In this document: positions 43,844 to 56,535 of the stretch, piece by piece
How the letters are laid out: each line of letters starts with the position of its first letter
Numbering within the stretch: the stretch's first letter is position 1
DNA from: Leucosporidium creatinivorum
Taxonomy: Eukaryota; Basidiomycota; Microbotryomycetes; Leucosporidiales; Leucosporidiaceae
Assembly: GCA_001600635.1 (NCBI GenBank)
Contig: BCKL01000024.1
Coordinates: 372,260 to 436,259, forward strand
DNA: 64,000 nucleotides
Direction of reading: 5' to 3'
Program-made: the position numbers and the translations under genes
The notes under the pieces: generated by a model
Databases searched by the model: none
What the model was told of the DNA's origin: nothing
The model's input: only the letters and a program-made list of their open reading frames with translations

Positions 43844-44986
43844 TCAGTCTGCGTCGAGCGAGGGGTGGTTACCTGATAGAAACGGCGGAGCTGGAAGAGT
43901 GTAAGAGAAGCGCACCCGTGAAGTACCGCTCGTCGCCGCGAGCTTCGATGCCTCGCTCCTCGCAGAGCGCGCGCCACGCCAGCACCGCACTCTCGCTCAC
44001 GAACCCGGTGCACTTCATCCTCCATCTCTTCAGCTGTGCTACGCACGGAAGCTCCAGGGCACCTTCCAGGTCGGGATCATTGTAGCTGAGACGGGTGTCG
44101 AGCAATCTTAGGTTGCTCATGAGGGGCTTGAGGCACTCGTGGAGAGTGAGGAAGGACCTCTTCTTCGTGGTTATGAAGATCAACGAGCCCTTCGTGATCT
44201 TGAGCCGCAGGGATGTAAGCGAGGTGCACGCCGACAGGAAGGTGGCCAGCTCCGAGTAGTCCAGGTGGCGGGGATACTTGAAGCTCACATGGCGAAGCTG
44301 CGGCGCCAGGTGGAGCCATACATCTCGGGAATCTCGGTATAATGCCACGTAAGGCCCTTCGAACTCTAGGCTGAGGTGTGTGAGGTGGTGGGCGGCGAAG
44401 ATGAGGGGTCGGAGGTCGTGGGGAAGCCGAGAGTGCAGGACCAGTCGTTGTAGGGAGGGCGTGGATGGGAGAGGGGAAGGCAGGTTGACTGATATCCAAT
44501 GGCTGTTCTCGAGTCGTTTTAGTCCGAGATCTGCGGAACGCGGAGGAGGGTTAGCCCTCGTTCGGCGAAGATAGCGCGGGCCCGAGCTGCTCACCCAGCA
44601 CGAGCTTGGTATGCACACGCTTCACCTCCAGCTCCAATCCGATCTCAAATCTTTGGCCGCGGAAGTCAACGCTTTCGATGCCTCTTGCCACGTCGAGCAG
44701 CGATGCGAACGTCGCCAGAGCCTCCCTCCGAAGAGAGGCCACCTCCAGGCTGCGAATCACGGGGATCGGCTGGGGGCTCTGTAACCGCTCCCTAAACTTG
44801 GGGTTGGGCATCTCCTCAATCGAGATATTGCTCCACATGAGCTCTTGGGCAGGCGTAGTCCAGGTTTGAGCGACCAGGAAGGCGGCGCGGAGGTCGGACT
44901 TGGAGGAGGCAGGGGTGCGCTCCTGCTCGAGAAGCTCGAGAGTGCGATACAGTAGCTCGGGAGGGAGGTCTTGGGATGACGGCCAT
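43844..44986 (-). pseudogene. F-box protein B5, frameshifted at codon 5
   Basis: B-type F-box copy. The start codon context equals that of B4, but ATGGCCGTCATCC is followed by an extra C, so MAVI leads into the wrong frame. The corrected reading continues LPPELLYRTLELLEQE. Exons 44986-44595 (392 bases against 391 in B4), 44530-43916 and 43848-43844 otherwise keep paralogue structure, ending CEERGIEARGDERYFTD. Leucine-rich units include IESVDFRGQRFE, SLQRLVLHSRLPHD, HLTHLSLEFEGPY and SLTSLRLKITKG. The last donor has become GTGCGC. Except for the early insertion the gene is open, so the change is recent or a sequence error. A CTG or other internal start cannot be judged. Confidence 0.72.
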
Positions 44987-45886
44987 GGCGAGGAGGAGTG
45001 AGCGAGCGACGGGGGGCCCGGGGGAGGAGGGGGGCTTGAGCTGTGGAAGCAGGAAAGAAACCGTCAGCTACAGATCTACATGGCTTCAGTGTATCTCCTT
45101 CAGCATCTCTGCCGCTTCTCTGATTCTCCGAGCTCCCTTCTCCCATCACAACAGACGCTCGACCCTCCTGGCTCTCCCTCGGCGCTTCAAGCCGCCGGCC
45201 CAGCGCTCTCCTACAGCTCTCAGTCACCACCCGGCTACTCAGCATTCCTACTCACCTTCTTGAGCGACCTAACACACCGAGCAGTAGCAGCAGCGAACCA
45301 GCTTCCTCGTCTCAGAGCACAGCGTCCGTCCGTTTCGAGCTGGCGAGCTGAGCGAGTCCTTTTTGAAGAGCAGGCCAGCGAGCGAGGGGTAGTCGAGGGG
45401 TGGTAGGGGTGCAGTCGAGCTTCCTATCCGAAGTCCAGAGCTGTCGAAAGGGCGAGAGAAGCAAAGTCGAGCGAGAAGGGGAGGGAAAGAGACGCTTGCT
45501 CGAGGTTCGCTCTCGACCCTCGGCTTGGGAAGGAGCTGCGCGAGAGGGGGGTCGAGTTGTACGTCGATGCATGGCTCTGAGCTGAGGCGAGCTCGACTAA
45601 AATCCTTGTTGTCTCTCTGCGAGTCGGCTTTAGCTGTCTGTAGCACTCCGAAAGCTCCCTTCGCAAGCGCCGAGCAGGCTTGCTTCTTTCTCCCGCTCTC
45701 AACTTGCTCGACCTCGACGCTGACGGAAAGCAAAGCAGGTTCATCAAGATTTTCGTATCCAGCGCATCTCCGTTCCTCGTCTCGAAGCAAGCACGACTAC
45801 CTCCCTGCGAAGCGAGAGAGGGTCAGCGAGGCTCGGCGGAGAGTGAAAGGGCTGCCAGGAGCTCACCTATCGACGCGTCGTCCCAG

Positions 45887-47045
45887 CTACTCGGCAGGGT
45901 TGTCTGTGTGAGAGAGAAGACGTCAGTGATGGTCTAAGTGGGCTCAGAGAGAAGCTCAGAAAACTCACCGGTGAAGAAGCGGCGGTCGTCGCGAGGCTCA
46001 ACTCCTCGAGCGCGGCAAGCTTCTTCCCATTCAGTTCGATCTATCTCCGCCAGCCCGAGTATGACATGATAACTGGCCAACTCGTCCATCTTCCAGCGGC
46101 GGAGCTCCGACAACATGGGCAACTCGAGGATTGCGACGAGCCCATCTCGGCTCGAGTTCCAGGCCAGTACAGTCGTGAGTGCAGCGAGTGGCGCACGTAA
46201 GACGTTAATCACATCTTCGATAAAGGGTGGACCGCAGTTCCACAACTCCAGGCAGACGAGAGACGTGCAGGACGCGACGAAGCCGATGACAACCGGGGAG
46301 GCTCGACTGGTAGACTCGGTCCAGCTGTACTCGGTGGAGATCGAGAGGTGCCGAAGCCGCGGAGCTATAGCTTCCACATGTGTGACGTAGCCTTGGGGAA
46401 ACAGGTCCCCGTCTGCTCGGACTTTGAGGTCGAGAGAGGTGAGGAAGGGCGCCGCGGCGAGGATCGAGTCGAGGAGAGCAAGAGAGGGCCAGCATTCAGG
46501 ATGAATACTGAGTGTGGTGAGCTGCAGCTTCGTGTCCTGCGGAATCGAAGGATGTCCTCCGATCCTCCTTGCGAGGTGAAGCCTCTTGAGGCCTGGATAA
46601 GGAAGAGGGCTCAGCGACGAGGGCAGCGAAGGCGAGGGAAGACCGAGGGGAGCATAACACGTACCAGCGAGTAGCTCGATCCTCATTGCGCTCATATCGA
46701 GATGACTGCGTCGCACTGCATACACCCCCAAGTCCTCGACCAAGATCTGATGCTCGGCCAACGCCTTAAGCATGGCTGGGGCCTTGTCCGAGAACAGGTC
46801 GACCTCCCGGAGAGTGCAGCCCACGTTGGCGCGTAAAGCAGCGAGGTAGCGCACTAGACCCGTACCGCTGAGCTCGAGATTGTAAACGAGAAGCGACTGC
46901 GAAGGGTGTCGCCAGGCTCGGGCTACAAGCGAAGTCCAACCGAGAACATCGCACAACAACTTGTCGCCACCGGCGTACTCATCGTCGGCGAGAAGCTCAA
47001 GAATCCTCCTCAGCAGCTCGGGGGTAGATCCTGGATGACTGCCAT
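45887..47045 (-). pseudogene. F-box protein A5, frameshifted near codon 8
   Basis: A-type F-box copy whose first codons MAVIQDLPP match A1, but one base is missing in the Pro codons (CTACCCCCGAG against CTACCGCCCGAG). Exon 1 is therefore 381 bases where a length of 3n+1 is expected. The corrected frame continues ELLRRILELLADDE and then SLVARAWRHPSQSLLV. Exons 47045-46665, 46592-45969 and 45903-45887 keep the A architecture and end CRARGVEPRDDRRFFTDNPAE. Leucine-rich units include GLKRLHLARRIGG, FLTSLDLKVRADG, APRLRHLSISTEYS and TSLVCLELWNCGP. The gene is otherwise open. Confidence 0.72.
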
Positions 47046-47705
47046 GTCGAGGGAGCGAGCAGGTCGAAGTGAGAGTCGGCGAAGGAGGGGGAGGGGAACG
47101 GTTCTGCGGACGGGTACGACGAGGATCAGCATGCGACTCTCACACGTCAGTGTAGACTGCTGCTTTTCTTCACCTCGCTACAGTTCTCTCTGCAGCTCGC
47201 CAGCCCCCACAACTGAGCAGTCTCGCTCGACACGGACGCCGTCCAGCTGCTATTCGCTGATCCTCGTCCCGGGACCAGTAACAGCAGCTCCTTATACATC
47301 CTTGCCCGTCGCTGCCCCCGCCCAGTAACCCCCGACTCACCTTCAATCTCCAGCAAGCACGCGTTCCTTTCAGCAGCTTCCAGCAAAGCGTCCTCTCGAG
47401 CTCGTGATGAGGTGCAGCGGTCGAGTGGGCGTGTAGCAGTCGAGTAGAGCTTCTTTCTGTAGCCTTCCGGCCGAGTCGAAGCGGCGGAGATGAGAAGACG
47501 AGATGAGACGAGTGAAGCGGGAGAGGGCAAGAGGGAGAGAGCGGGGAGGGGGAAGGCGACTTGGGAGAGGGGGGATTGGTGGACTTGTGAGAGGGCAGAG
47601 CAGTGTAGCTGACTCTCCATACTCAACCTCTTCTTACTGTATCACGGCGGCACGCTCTCGTGAAGCTCTCCTTTCGCCGAGGTCGACTTCGCCGAGCAGC
47701 GCCGA

Positions 47706-48411
47706 GCAGTCACTTCGCAGCGAGAGCAGTCCCTCTTCGAGCTCTCTGCGCCGACGCAGCAAACTGTCTCCTACTTGCAAGCGAGCTCCTGCTTCTATAC
47801 GCCCCAACTTGATTACAGGCAGTCCCCTCGACCTTTCGCTCGCTCAGCGCTCTCTCCCCTGCTCCCCTCCGCCGTTCTCCTGAACACAGCCTCACGTCGG
47901 CCCGCAGTGACATGTCGCACCAATCAAAAACCTCTTCTGCCCCTTTCCACCCCTTGAGCGATGGCGCCTCCCTCTCCCTCTCGCCTTCGAGGAGGGTCAG
48001 AGGAGGAACTGGGCGAGCGTTCAGCAATGGTGCCCTCTCCTCGCCTCGCACTGCCTTCACCCGAGAGTAGAGAGAGAGGAGGACAAGAAAGAGGTCTGGG
48101 GATGGATCTGGGGCGATTGCGAAAGCCCCGACCTCTGGGCTGAGGAGGAGGAGGCTGATATGTGCCCGGCGTGGAGGAGGGAGTGAGAGGGTGGGAGAGG
48201 GAGGTGAATATAGTGAGAGAGGAGTATCGTGAGATGAGCTTGAAAGGGTCGGGATGAGCCGAGCAAGCGAGCTCCAGCCATCGGAGCGAGGCTGAGCCTT
48301 CGCAGCCTCCACTGAACACCGCATGCGACGAGGAGATGCGAATGAAGCCTTGAGCGTGTTACATAAGATGAGAGAGAGTCGACTGTTGATCCTTGAGAGT
48401 TCCCTGAGCGC
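47706..48411. other. Intergenic, no gene seen
   Basis: Spacer between module 5 and the UPRT gene. Overlapping frames on both strands lack similarity. It should hold the UPRT 3' untranslated region. Confidence 0.5.
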
Positions 48412-49590
<1,179 letters not shown>

Positions 49591-49887
49591 GGCTGGAGTG
49601 TGGGCTGATTTGAGGTGGCGAAAGAGAGGAGGAAGAGGGCAAGAGCAGAGAGATGGTGGGGCTGGCCCGGCCCTCGACTCGCAGGCCAGCATCTCATCCG
49701 CTTCGACCGCTCAAACCCGTCGACCTCTTTCTCCAGCTCTCGGGCAGACCGATCAAGCCTTGGAGCAGCTCGTTCAAGTGATAATGATCACGTGTAAGTA
49801 ATCACCGCTCTCTTACCACCCGCTATCTCGCCCGTCCGCTTTCGCCGAGCTCTCTCCCTCTGAGAATTCTATCAAGCGAGATTCCAG

Positions 49888-49912
49888 CCCCTCCCCTCCC
49901 CTCCCCTCCCCT
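49888..49912. repeat. (CCCCT)n microsatellite
   Basis: Five consecutive cccct units between the UPRT and NOP13-like genes. They lie within the likely 3' region of the NOP13-like gene. Confidence 0.8.
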
Positions 49913-49928
49913 ACCGCATCTGACCACT

Positions 49929-52114
49929 CTACTCAAAAGTGATCTTCCTCCCCGTACTCTCCACAATACTCGTACTAGCCCTCTGCGCGCCCGCCAACGC
50001 AGCACCGGGCTTCGCGCGCACTCCACTGTCCTCCCTACCTCCCCTACTTCCTCCCCTACTGCCTCCCCTTCCTCCACCCCTTCCACCGCGCTCCGATCCA
50101 GGCGCGGTAGACGAAGGCCGGAACCCAAACTCGCTCCTCGGGCGGGGGGCGAAATCCCTAACCTCGGGCTGAGACTCGGTATAGTCGACCCTAGCGCTCT
50201 CCCTAACGTCCTGATCATCCCAATCCTTGCCCTTCTTCTCCATCCTCGCCGGTCGTCCTGCAAATCCTCCCCTCCCTCCATCCCCTCCTCCACGTCCTCC
50301 CCTCCCTCCCATCGCCCCCCTCCCCGCTCCCGGTCCAGCAGCTCGGGTCCCCAGTCCACCGCGGCGGACCGCTTCGGAGGAAGCGTACTCGACGTTTAGG
50401 GTCCGGCCGTCGAGAGAGTGGTTGCGGATGTTGAGGAGGGCGCGGGTGCATTGCTCGGGGAGGTGGAAGTCGACGAAGGCCCATCTTTTGAGGGTTTGGG
50501 GAGATGTGGGTGGGGGGCACGAGAGAGGGTGGATAGGGAGGTGGAGAGAGGGGAGAGGAGAGTAGGGAGAGAGAAGCGCAGGAAGAAGAAGGAAGAGGCG
50601 GAAAGTGGGGTCAGCGTCTGCCCGCGATCCCTCGCCGAGCCAAAGCTCCGCCCCGCGACCGAAAAAAAACCGGCCAAGACAGCAGAACTCACCCCTTGCA
50701 CTTGCCCGTATCCTCAAATGTTCCCAGCCGAATCTTCCTAATCCCCGCGTCCTTCGCCTTACTCAAATCGAGCGGCGCCTTGACCTTGGGCCCTCCCGCG
50801 CCATCCTTCTCCTCAGCCTTCTTCTTCTTGGACCGAACACGCTTGGGCTTGGGCGCTTCCTCAGCATCGGCGTCCGACTCCGAGTCGTCAGAGTCGGAGC
50901 CTGAGCCAGCGTCGGTCGAGGGGTCGTCGGCCTTCTCCTCCTCTTCCGCGGCGTCGCTCTCCTCCTCCTCCTCCTCATCGCTCTGCTCCTTCTCCTCCCC
51001 ACTCTCCTCATCAACCTCCATCTCCCCACCCTCCTTCTTCTCCTCCCCCTCCCCCTCCTTCTCCCTCTTCTCCCCCTTAACCCTCGGCGCCCAAGCCGCC
51101 GCAGCTCTCTGATGCGCATCAAACATCATCCGAATATCCTCCACCTTGGTCTCGAACCCCAAATTCCCGAGGAAGAGAGTAGGACCCGGGGGGTTACGTT
51201 GGCGGTCGAGGATCTTTCGGGCGGTTCGGTTGAGAGTTTGGCCTTGGGGTCCTTCTAAGACCTTGGGCCTTGCGGGCTGGTCGGTGGCGGAGGGGGTGGT
51301 GGAGGAGGAAGGGTCGATCAGAGCGGAGGCGGGTAGGTCGGAGGGGAGGACAACGGTGGAAGGAGCGGGACGACCCGAGTAGTCCGAGGAGGATTTGATG
51401 AGCAGCTTGCGGCCGTCGAGGTGTTGCTCCGAGGCGCCGACGGCGATGGTCACGTCCGTTTCGGTGGGGAAGTCGAGGTAGGCGAATCTGTTCGCCCCAC
51501 GTCGAGGAGAGAGAGAGAGAGGAAGAAGGTCAGCTCGGCGCCGAGCAGCGAAGGCGAACGAGGGAGAGAAGCAAGCAAACGCACCCTCGGTTATTCTCAT
51601 GCGACCGCTTCCCCTTGGGCATATTAATCCTCGTCACCTCCTTCAGTCCCCTCTCCTCAAACCAAGCGAGTAGATCCTTACTCGTCGTCGCAAAGTTCAT
51701 ATTGCCCACCCAAATCCCGTGCGCTCCCTTTGCCGGCGTAGCTCCAACAGTGATACCACCTTCATGACCCCCAGGAGCGCGTTGCGATCCGATCGTAGGG
51801 ACGGGGATGGCGGCCACGGAATCGGGAGGAGGAGCTGGTGCGCGTTCGGGAAGGCCTGCGAGCTTGCGCTTCTTGGCGAGGCGTTTCTCCTTGTGGGAGA
51901 GGGCGGGGGTGTCGTCTGTAGTGTCTGCTCCATCGCCTGCAGGAGCAGAGTCGGTGGGAGAGTCGTCCTGAGACTTGGAGGAGCGCTTTGACTTTTTTGC
52001 GGGAGAATCGTCGGCGGGAGGGGCAATGTCGAATGCGGGAGTCGAGTCCTGTACGGCGGTAGGAGCGTCCTCGCGGGAGCGTTTGCTCTTGTTAATTTTG
52101 ACGGCCTCCGACAT
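49929..52114 (-). CDS. NOP13: NOP13-like nucleolar protein with two RRMs and RGG tail
   Basis: Nucleolar RNA-binding protein similar to yeast Nop13, linked to pre-ribosomes. The N-terminal 130 residues are Lys/Ser/Asp-rich (HKEKRLAKKRKLAG). RRM1 reads HGIWVGNMNFATTSKDLLAW ... FAYLDFPTETDVTIAVGASE. RRM2 begins GPTLFLGNLGFETKVEDIRM and resumes only after about 110 residues with IRKIRLGTFEDTGKCKG and WAFVDFHLPEQCTRALLNI. The insertion is a run of Glu/Asp/Ser followed by Lys/Arg (KPKRVRSKKKKAEEKDG). The C-terminus is Arg/Gly-rich (GGRGGGRGGSRGG) and ends STGRKITFE. Three exons are visible; splice points lie near 51595/51487 and 50695/50490. Confidence 0.86.
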
Positions 52115-52431
52115 GGCTGTAGTAGAGGACAGAGACGAGGTGAATGTGGGAGAGGGAAAGCCGCATTTCCAGCGTTTCGCAGCGAGGGTAATGAACGGCT
52201 GTGCTCGACTCGAGTACAGACTCGGAAATTAATGCTGGATTAGCAAGGAATAGCTGCAATTGAGATCTAATCGTCAGATTTGGATATGTAGGACATTAGC
52301 CCACCCTTTCTCACGTGCTGGAGCCCAAACACTCGAACGAGAGGAGGAGAGGAGGAGAGGAGGGCGTCACCCTCTCTCTCTTTCGCTCTTTACTCCTCAG
52401 CTCGTTTCACTGTATCGACCTACAGAAGAGG

Positions 52432-55400
52432 ATGGGGACAACTTCGCCGCCCAAAGCAGCACGACCACCACCTTTAACGACCAACAACACTTCCCCTCCT
52501 TCCCTCTCTGCTCATTCCTCCTCTTCCGCTTTACGCTCCTCTACCGATTCGCTCAACTCAAGGGGAGGTTCACCTCATTCCACTACATTACAACAGTTAT
52601 CTACAGCTCCAACTACTCTAGGCGTAACCACTCTCACCGCCATGGACTTGTCCTTACCCACGGTGGACGTCTCGTTCCACACGGAGGACGAGGTCGACCA
52701 GGGCTACGACGGCGATACCGTCAGCCTACAGCGCTCTGTATCTCAAGAGGGGAGTCAAGGGGAATTGATGAGTGACGCTCAGCTACAGAGGAACTATCTC
52801 TCAGGTCAGTAAACGAGCTCAGCGCGCGCGCGCGCGATCCTAGCGAGCACCGCCTCAGCTCACCTCTGCACCTTCAACAGGCCCAACCGACGAGCTAGTC
52901 GAATCCCTCCCTCGCCCCTCCCCTCTCTCCAGGCCCATGTCAGCTCTCCCCTCCCCCGCCATCTCGACGACCTCGACCTCCTCCCTCCTCGGCACACCCA
53001 CTTTCGAACTGCCCCCCTCAGGCCAATACCACCACCACCGCGACGCCTACACACCCATCTTCGACTCGACCCCCTCCCGTCCGCGCCCTCGAGCCTTCAC
53101 TCTCTCCCATTCCGCCTTCGGCTCCTTCGGCACCTTCCCCTCCACCGCCCGCTCCGGGCCCCTCCCAGCACCCACCGTAATCTCCCGCATCCGCCTCTTC
53201 TTTCTCCAACTCTTCGCCAACGCAGCCTCTGCCGCTTTCCTCGTGCTCATCGTCGTCTGGGCTCTGAGCTCAAGGGGATTGAACGCCGCCGTCTCCTACC
53301 TCCGAGGTGAGGTCGATATCCGCCTCCGCCGACCATGGGATACCGACGAGCATCGCCGACGGTACGCCAATGAGAAGGTCGTGAAGGACATTCAGTACTA
53401 CGCCTCGCAGTGCGGGTTTGACGTGATAGAGCAGACGGTGGAAACCAAGGATGGGTACCTGTTGAAGGTGTTCAAGGTCGAGTGTTTGAAGAAGGCGGGG
53501 AGGGTACATAGTGATGGGAGGAGAGGGTTTCCGGTGTTGATACAGCATGGGTTGTTTCAGAGTTGTGGGAGCTTTATTACCAGTGAGGAGAGGAGTTTGG
53601 CCTTTTGGTTGGCCGAGCATGGGTGGGTCGTCGTGTCTCTCACTCCTTCTTGGTGTTGCAAGAGAAAAGCTTACCCGTTGATTTCGATAGCGATTACCAA
53701 GTCTACCTGGGCAACAACCGCGGCGTCTTCGACATGGGTCACGTCAGGCTCAAGCGCTCGGATCCGAGGTTCTGGGGTTCGTTTCGTTTTCTTTCTCCCC
53801 TCTTTCCCCCTCTTCTGCTCTCGCTGACCCTCGCTCCACGATGGATAGACTACAATATCAAAGAACTCGCCCTGTACGACTTGCCCGCCATGGTCGATCA
53901 TGTGAGGAGGGAGACGGGGTACGATAAGGTGAGTCTTTCGGTCGTCGAGAGTCAGCTTCGACTCGACTTGAGAGCTGACCATTCCCTCGCTCTCTCACCC
54001 GTCTCGCTCAACAGATCGCCTTCATCGGCCACTCGCAAGGCAACGCCACCATGTTCTGTTCCCTCGGTCCGTCCTCTCCTTCCCACCCCTTCTCGCCCTC
54101 TCCTTCTCCCTCGGCCTCGTCCTCGCTCGCTGACGCTCGCTCTCCACAGCACAAGGCATGGTCCCCGAACTCGGGCTCAAACTCTCCCTCTTCATCGCCC
54201 TAGCACCCGCCGTGTACGCCGGTCCGTTGACCACGGGCTTTCCTTTCGGCGCGTTAAAGAGCATGAAGTGGAAGACTTGGAGGAGGTGGTTCGGTGCGTC
54301 CTACTTACTCTCCCGTCCTCTCTCTCTCGGTCTCGGCTTCAGAAGAAGGATGGAGGAGCTGACCCAGGATGTGAGAACAGGCGTGCTCGATTTTATCCCC
54401 CTCATGCGCATTTCGTACGATTTGACCCCCTCCAAGCCCTTCGGTTTGCTCGGGTATCAGATGTTCGCGTTCCTCTTCAACTGGACGGATCGGAACTGGG
54501 TGCGTTTTGTCCCCTCATCTTCGCCGAACCGCTCGCTCACCTTCCCTCTCCCTCTCCCCCCTCCCCCTCCCCTCCCCCACTTTCTCCTCTCCCTCCCGCC
54601 TCCTCAACCACCCACCCACCACCTCGTTGACGCTCGACCACACAGCTCCTCCGCCGCAAAGCCAAGACCTTCCGTTTCACCCCTTCGCCCGTTTCCTCCG
54701 CCTCCATCTTCTGGTGGACGGGTTACGGCGGGTTCTCCACCCGTGGGTGCGTGTTGGACCCCACGGTGGAGAGGTGGTGGGATGCTAGATTCCCGCCGTT
54801 GAGTATTCATCAGTGAGTTTGCGCTCTTCCGCCCTGCTTCGCGCTTGCTTCGTCGCCGAGCCGGAGCTGACTCGCCTCTTCCCCTTGCACTCCCCTCCCG
54901 CCCACTCCCTCCGTCTTTCTCTCCACTCAACTCTCTCGCCTCCTCACCCCGCTCCCTTCCCCACCACCAAAAGCGGCGGCCGCGACTACCTCGTCCTCAC
55001 CGAACCTCTCCTCGAGCGGCTCGAGAAGCACGAAAAGGACGTCCGCGTGTTGAGGGTGCAGAAATTGGAGGAGGGGGAGCATTGCGATTTCTTTTGGTGA
55101 GTCTGAGTCTCGTCGGTGATGGTGATGGGTGAGAAGCAGCGGGGGGTTAGGAGAGGGCAGGAGGGCGCCGAACTGAGGCGAGCAGGGACGAAGAGCAGGA
55201 CGGGAGGACACGATGAAAGGGGCGAGCGCTGACCTCCTTACTTCTCTACACTTCGCACGACCTCACCATTCCGACCCGCTCTTACCTCTCCCTCCTCGCT
55301 CTCTCTCGCCTCTCGCCCTCCTCACGGCCTCCTTCGCCTTTCTTCCTCTCCACCTCTCCTCACCCGCTCGCTACGCTTCCTCACAGGCACATTGACGCCC

Positions 55401-55660
55401 CCGAGCTCTGCTTCCACTCGTTCCTCGAAGACATCGAAAAGACCCGCCCGCGCTACGTCGACGAACCTCCCCTCTCCAGCTCCCTGGCCTCCTCCCGCGC
55501 AGGGAGCTTCACCGATTCGTATGGACATGGAGGAGGGCTCCCCAATGGGAATGGGATGAAGTTGGAGAAGGCGGGTGCAGGGGGAGCGAGGAGGGGGAAT
55601 AAAGGCGGTGGAGGGCTGTTGGCGCCGAAGGGGTTGGGAGAGGGGGAGGAAAGGAACTGA
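52432..55660 (+). CDS. Membrane-anchored steryl ester hydrolase / acid-lipase-like protein
   Basis: Alpha/beta hydrolase of the Tgl1/Yeh1/Yeh2 and lysosomal acid lipase group, likely hydrolysing sterol esters at a lipid droplet or plasma membrane. The N-terminal 200 residues are Ser/Pro-rich and disordered. A membrane segment follows (LFANAASAAFLVLIVVWALS). Then come the AB-hydrolase-associated lipase part (VKDIQYYASQCGFDVIEQTV, ETKDGYLLKVFKV, VLIQHGLFQSCGSFI), YLGNNRG, the nucleophile elbow IAFIGHSQGNATMF (Ser in GHSQG), GGRDYLVL with the likely acid residue and EHCDFFWH with the likely His. The C-terminal tail is Gly/Ser-rich. About nine exons; an earlier GC tract (gcgcgcgcgcgcgcg near 52822) lies in the first intron. 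The start is the first ATG of the open frame; a second in-frame Met at 52642 is possible. Confidence 0.85.
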
Positions 55661-55835
55661 GGGAGGGAGGGGGAGATGGACAATTGTGGATGTAGTACTT
55701 TGCTTTTCGTGCAGTGTCTAGATGTTTTATCGTTGTATGACGCCGAGGGGAGAGTCGTGAGAGAGAGGCGAGGCATGGAGAAAGCTCGGCGAAGGCCAGC
55801 GCGACCGCGGGCAGAGGGCGAGGTGCGTGCTTCGC

Positions 55836-56461
55836 ACTGTCCTCATCGCAGTGCTGTAGCAAGGCGGAAGAGTAGCAGAATACAGGCGGTCTGTGCTTGC
55901 CCGGGGGGGGGGGGACAAGGAGTGAAATTTTCGGAGTTGGCTTCTTGNAAACAGCTGAGAGCGACTTGATCTCGAGCCACGAGGTTGGACTACAGGAAAC
56001 AACAAGAAGACGGTTTGTTGCTCAGCCGAGAGATCTAATCGGACAAGATCACATTTTCCCTCTCGTCTCAGGCTTGGACCCGTCGCCATTCCTTCCTAAG
56101 TCATCGAAGCCTTCTCGCTGCACCTGAACACGCCTAAGCGCTCCTCAAGATGGTCTTGATTGATGGCGTCAAGGTGAGTAGTATTCTGTATCCCTCTCTT
56201 CCCTTATAGAGCCACCCGACCCTTCCGAACAGCTGAGCAGAGCTGACTCGCTCTCTCTTCTCGTCGTCCTCAGTACGCCTGCCAGTCTTGTGTGAAAGGT
56301 CACCGGTCCAGCAAATGCACACATACCACTCGCACCCTCGTAGAAATCAAGAGTAAGCCCTACAGCTCGAAGAACTCGCGACTCGCTCTGTTCCGCCCGC
56401 GCGCCGCCCACCCTCTCTGATCAGCGGCCAACGAACTCGCCCTGGCGCCGCTCTACCGCAG
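55836..56461 (+). repeat. Duplicated 5' segment of the copper-fist gene, copy 1
   Basis: Matches 57453-58075 at a constant offset of 1617 bases. The first about 370 bases (upstream region, exon 1 and start of intron 1) look identical apart from a poly-G length change and one N at 55948. From mid intron 1 on, divergence rises to about 10 percent. Similarity stops at the 3' end of intron 2. Confidence 0.9.
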
Positions 56462-56535
56462 ACATGGGATGTAAAAGCTGGCAATGCTACGCTCGGCAGC
56501 TTGCGCCAGACCGCCGTTGCCCTCAATCCCAGTAG
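56150..56535 (+). CDS. Truncated copper-fist mini-gene
   Basis: Exons 56150-56173 and 56274-56352 encode the first 34 residues of a copper-fist domain, identical in sequence to the full gene 1617 bases downstream. The zinc ligands C11, C14, C23 and H25 are all present (YACQSCVKGHRSSKC then TH). A usable acceptor at 56461 leads to exon 56462-56535, which adds NMGCKSWQCYARQLAPDRRC and stops, giving 58 residues. The KGRP minor-groove element and the activation region are absent. Exon 2 differs from the full gene at eight bases, all synonymous. It may be a pseudogene fragment, an assembly artefact of two haplotypes, or a small competitor protein. Expression is unknown. Confidence 0.4.

Larger units (their letters stand above)
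43740..47705 (-). repeat. F-box module 5 (A5+B5), inverted relative to module 4
   Basis: Complete two-gene unit on the minus strand: outer block at about 47705, leader exon region (about 47480-47370), A5 gene, spacer (about 45800-45260), B5 gene and a tail that ends near 43740. It faces module 4, so the 8.2 kb with TMEM256, NOP6, ESS2 and AAT genes lies between long inverted repeats. Confidence 0.75.

Noticed and set aside
47147-47626. 159-codon frame upstream of A5 as an extra protein
   Set aside because: The frame is broken in other copies of the module (A1, A2), and the segment fits a spliced 5' leader better.
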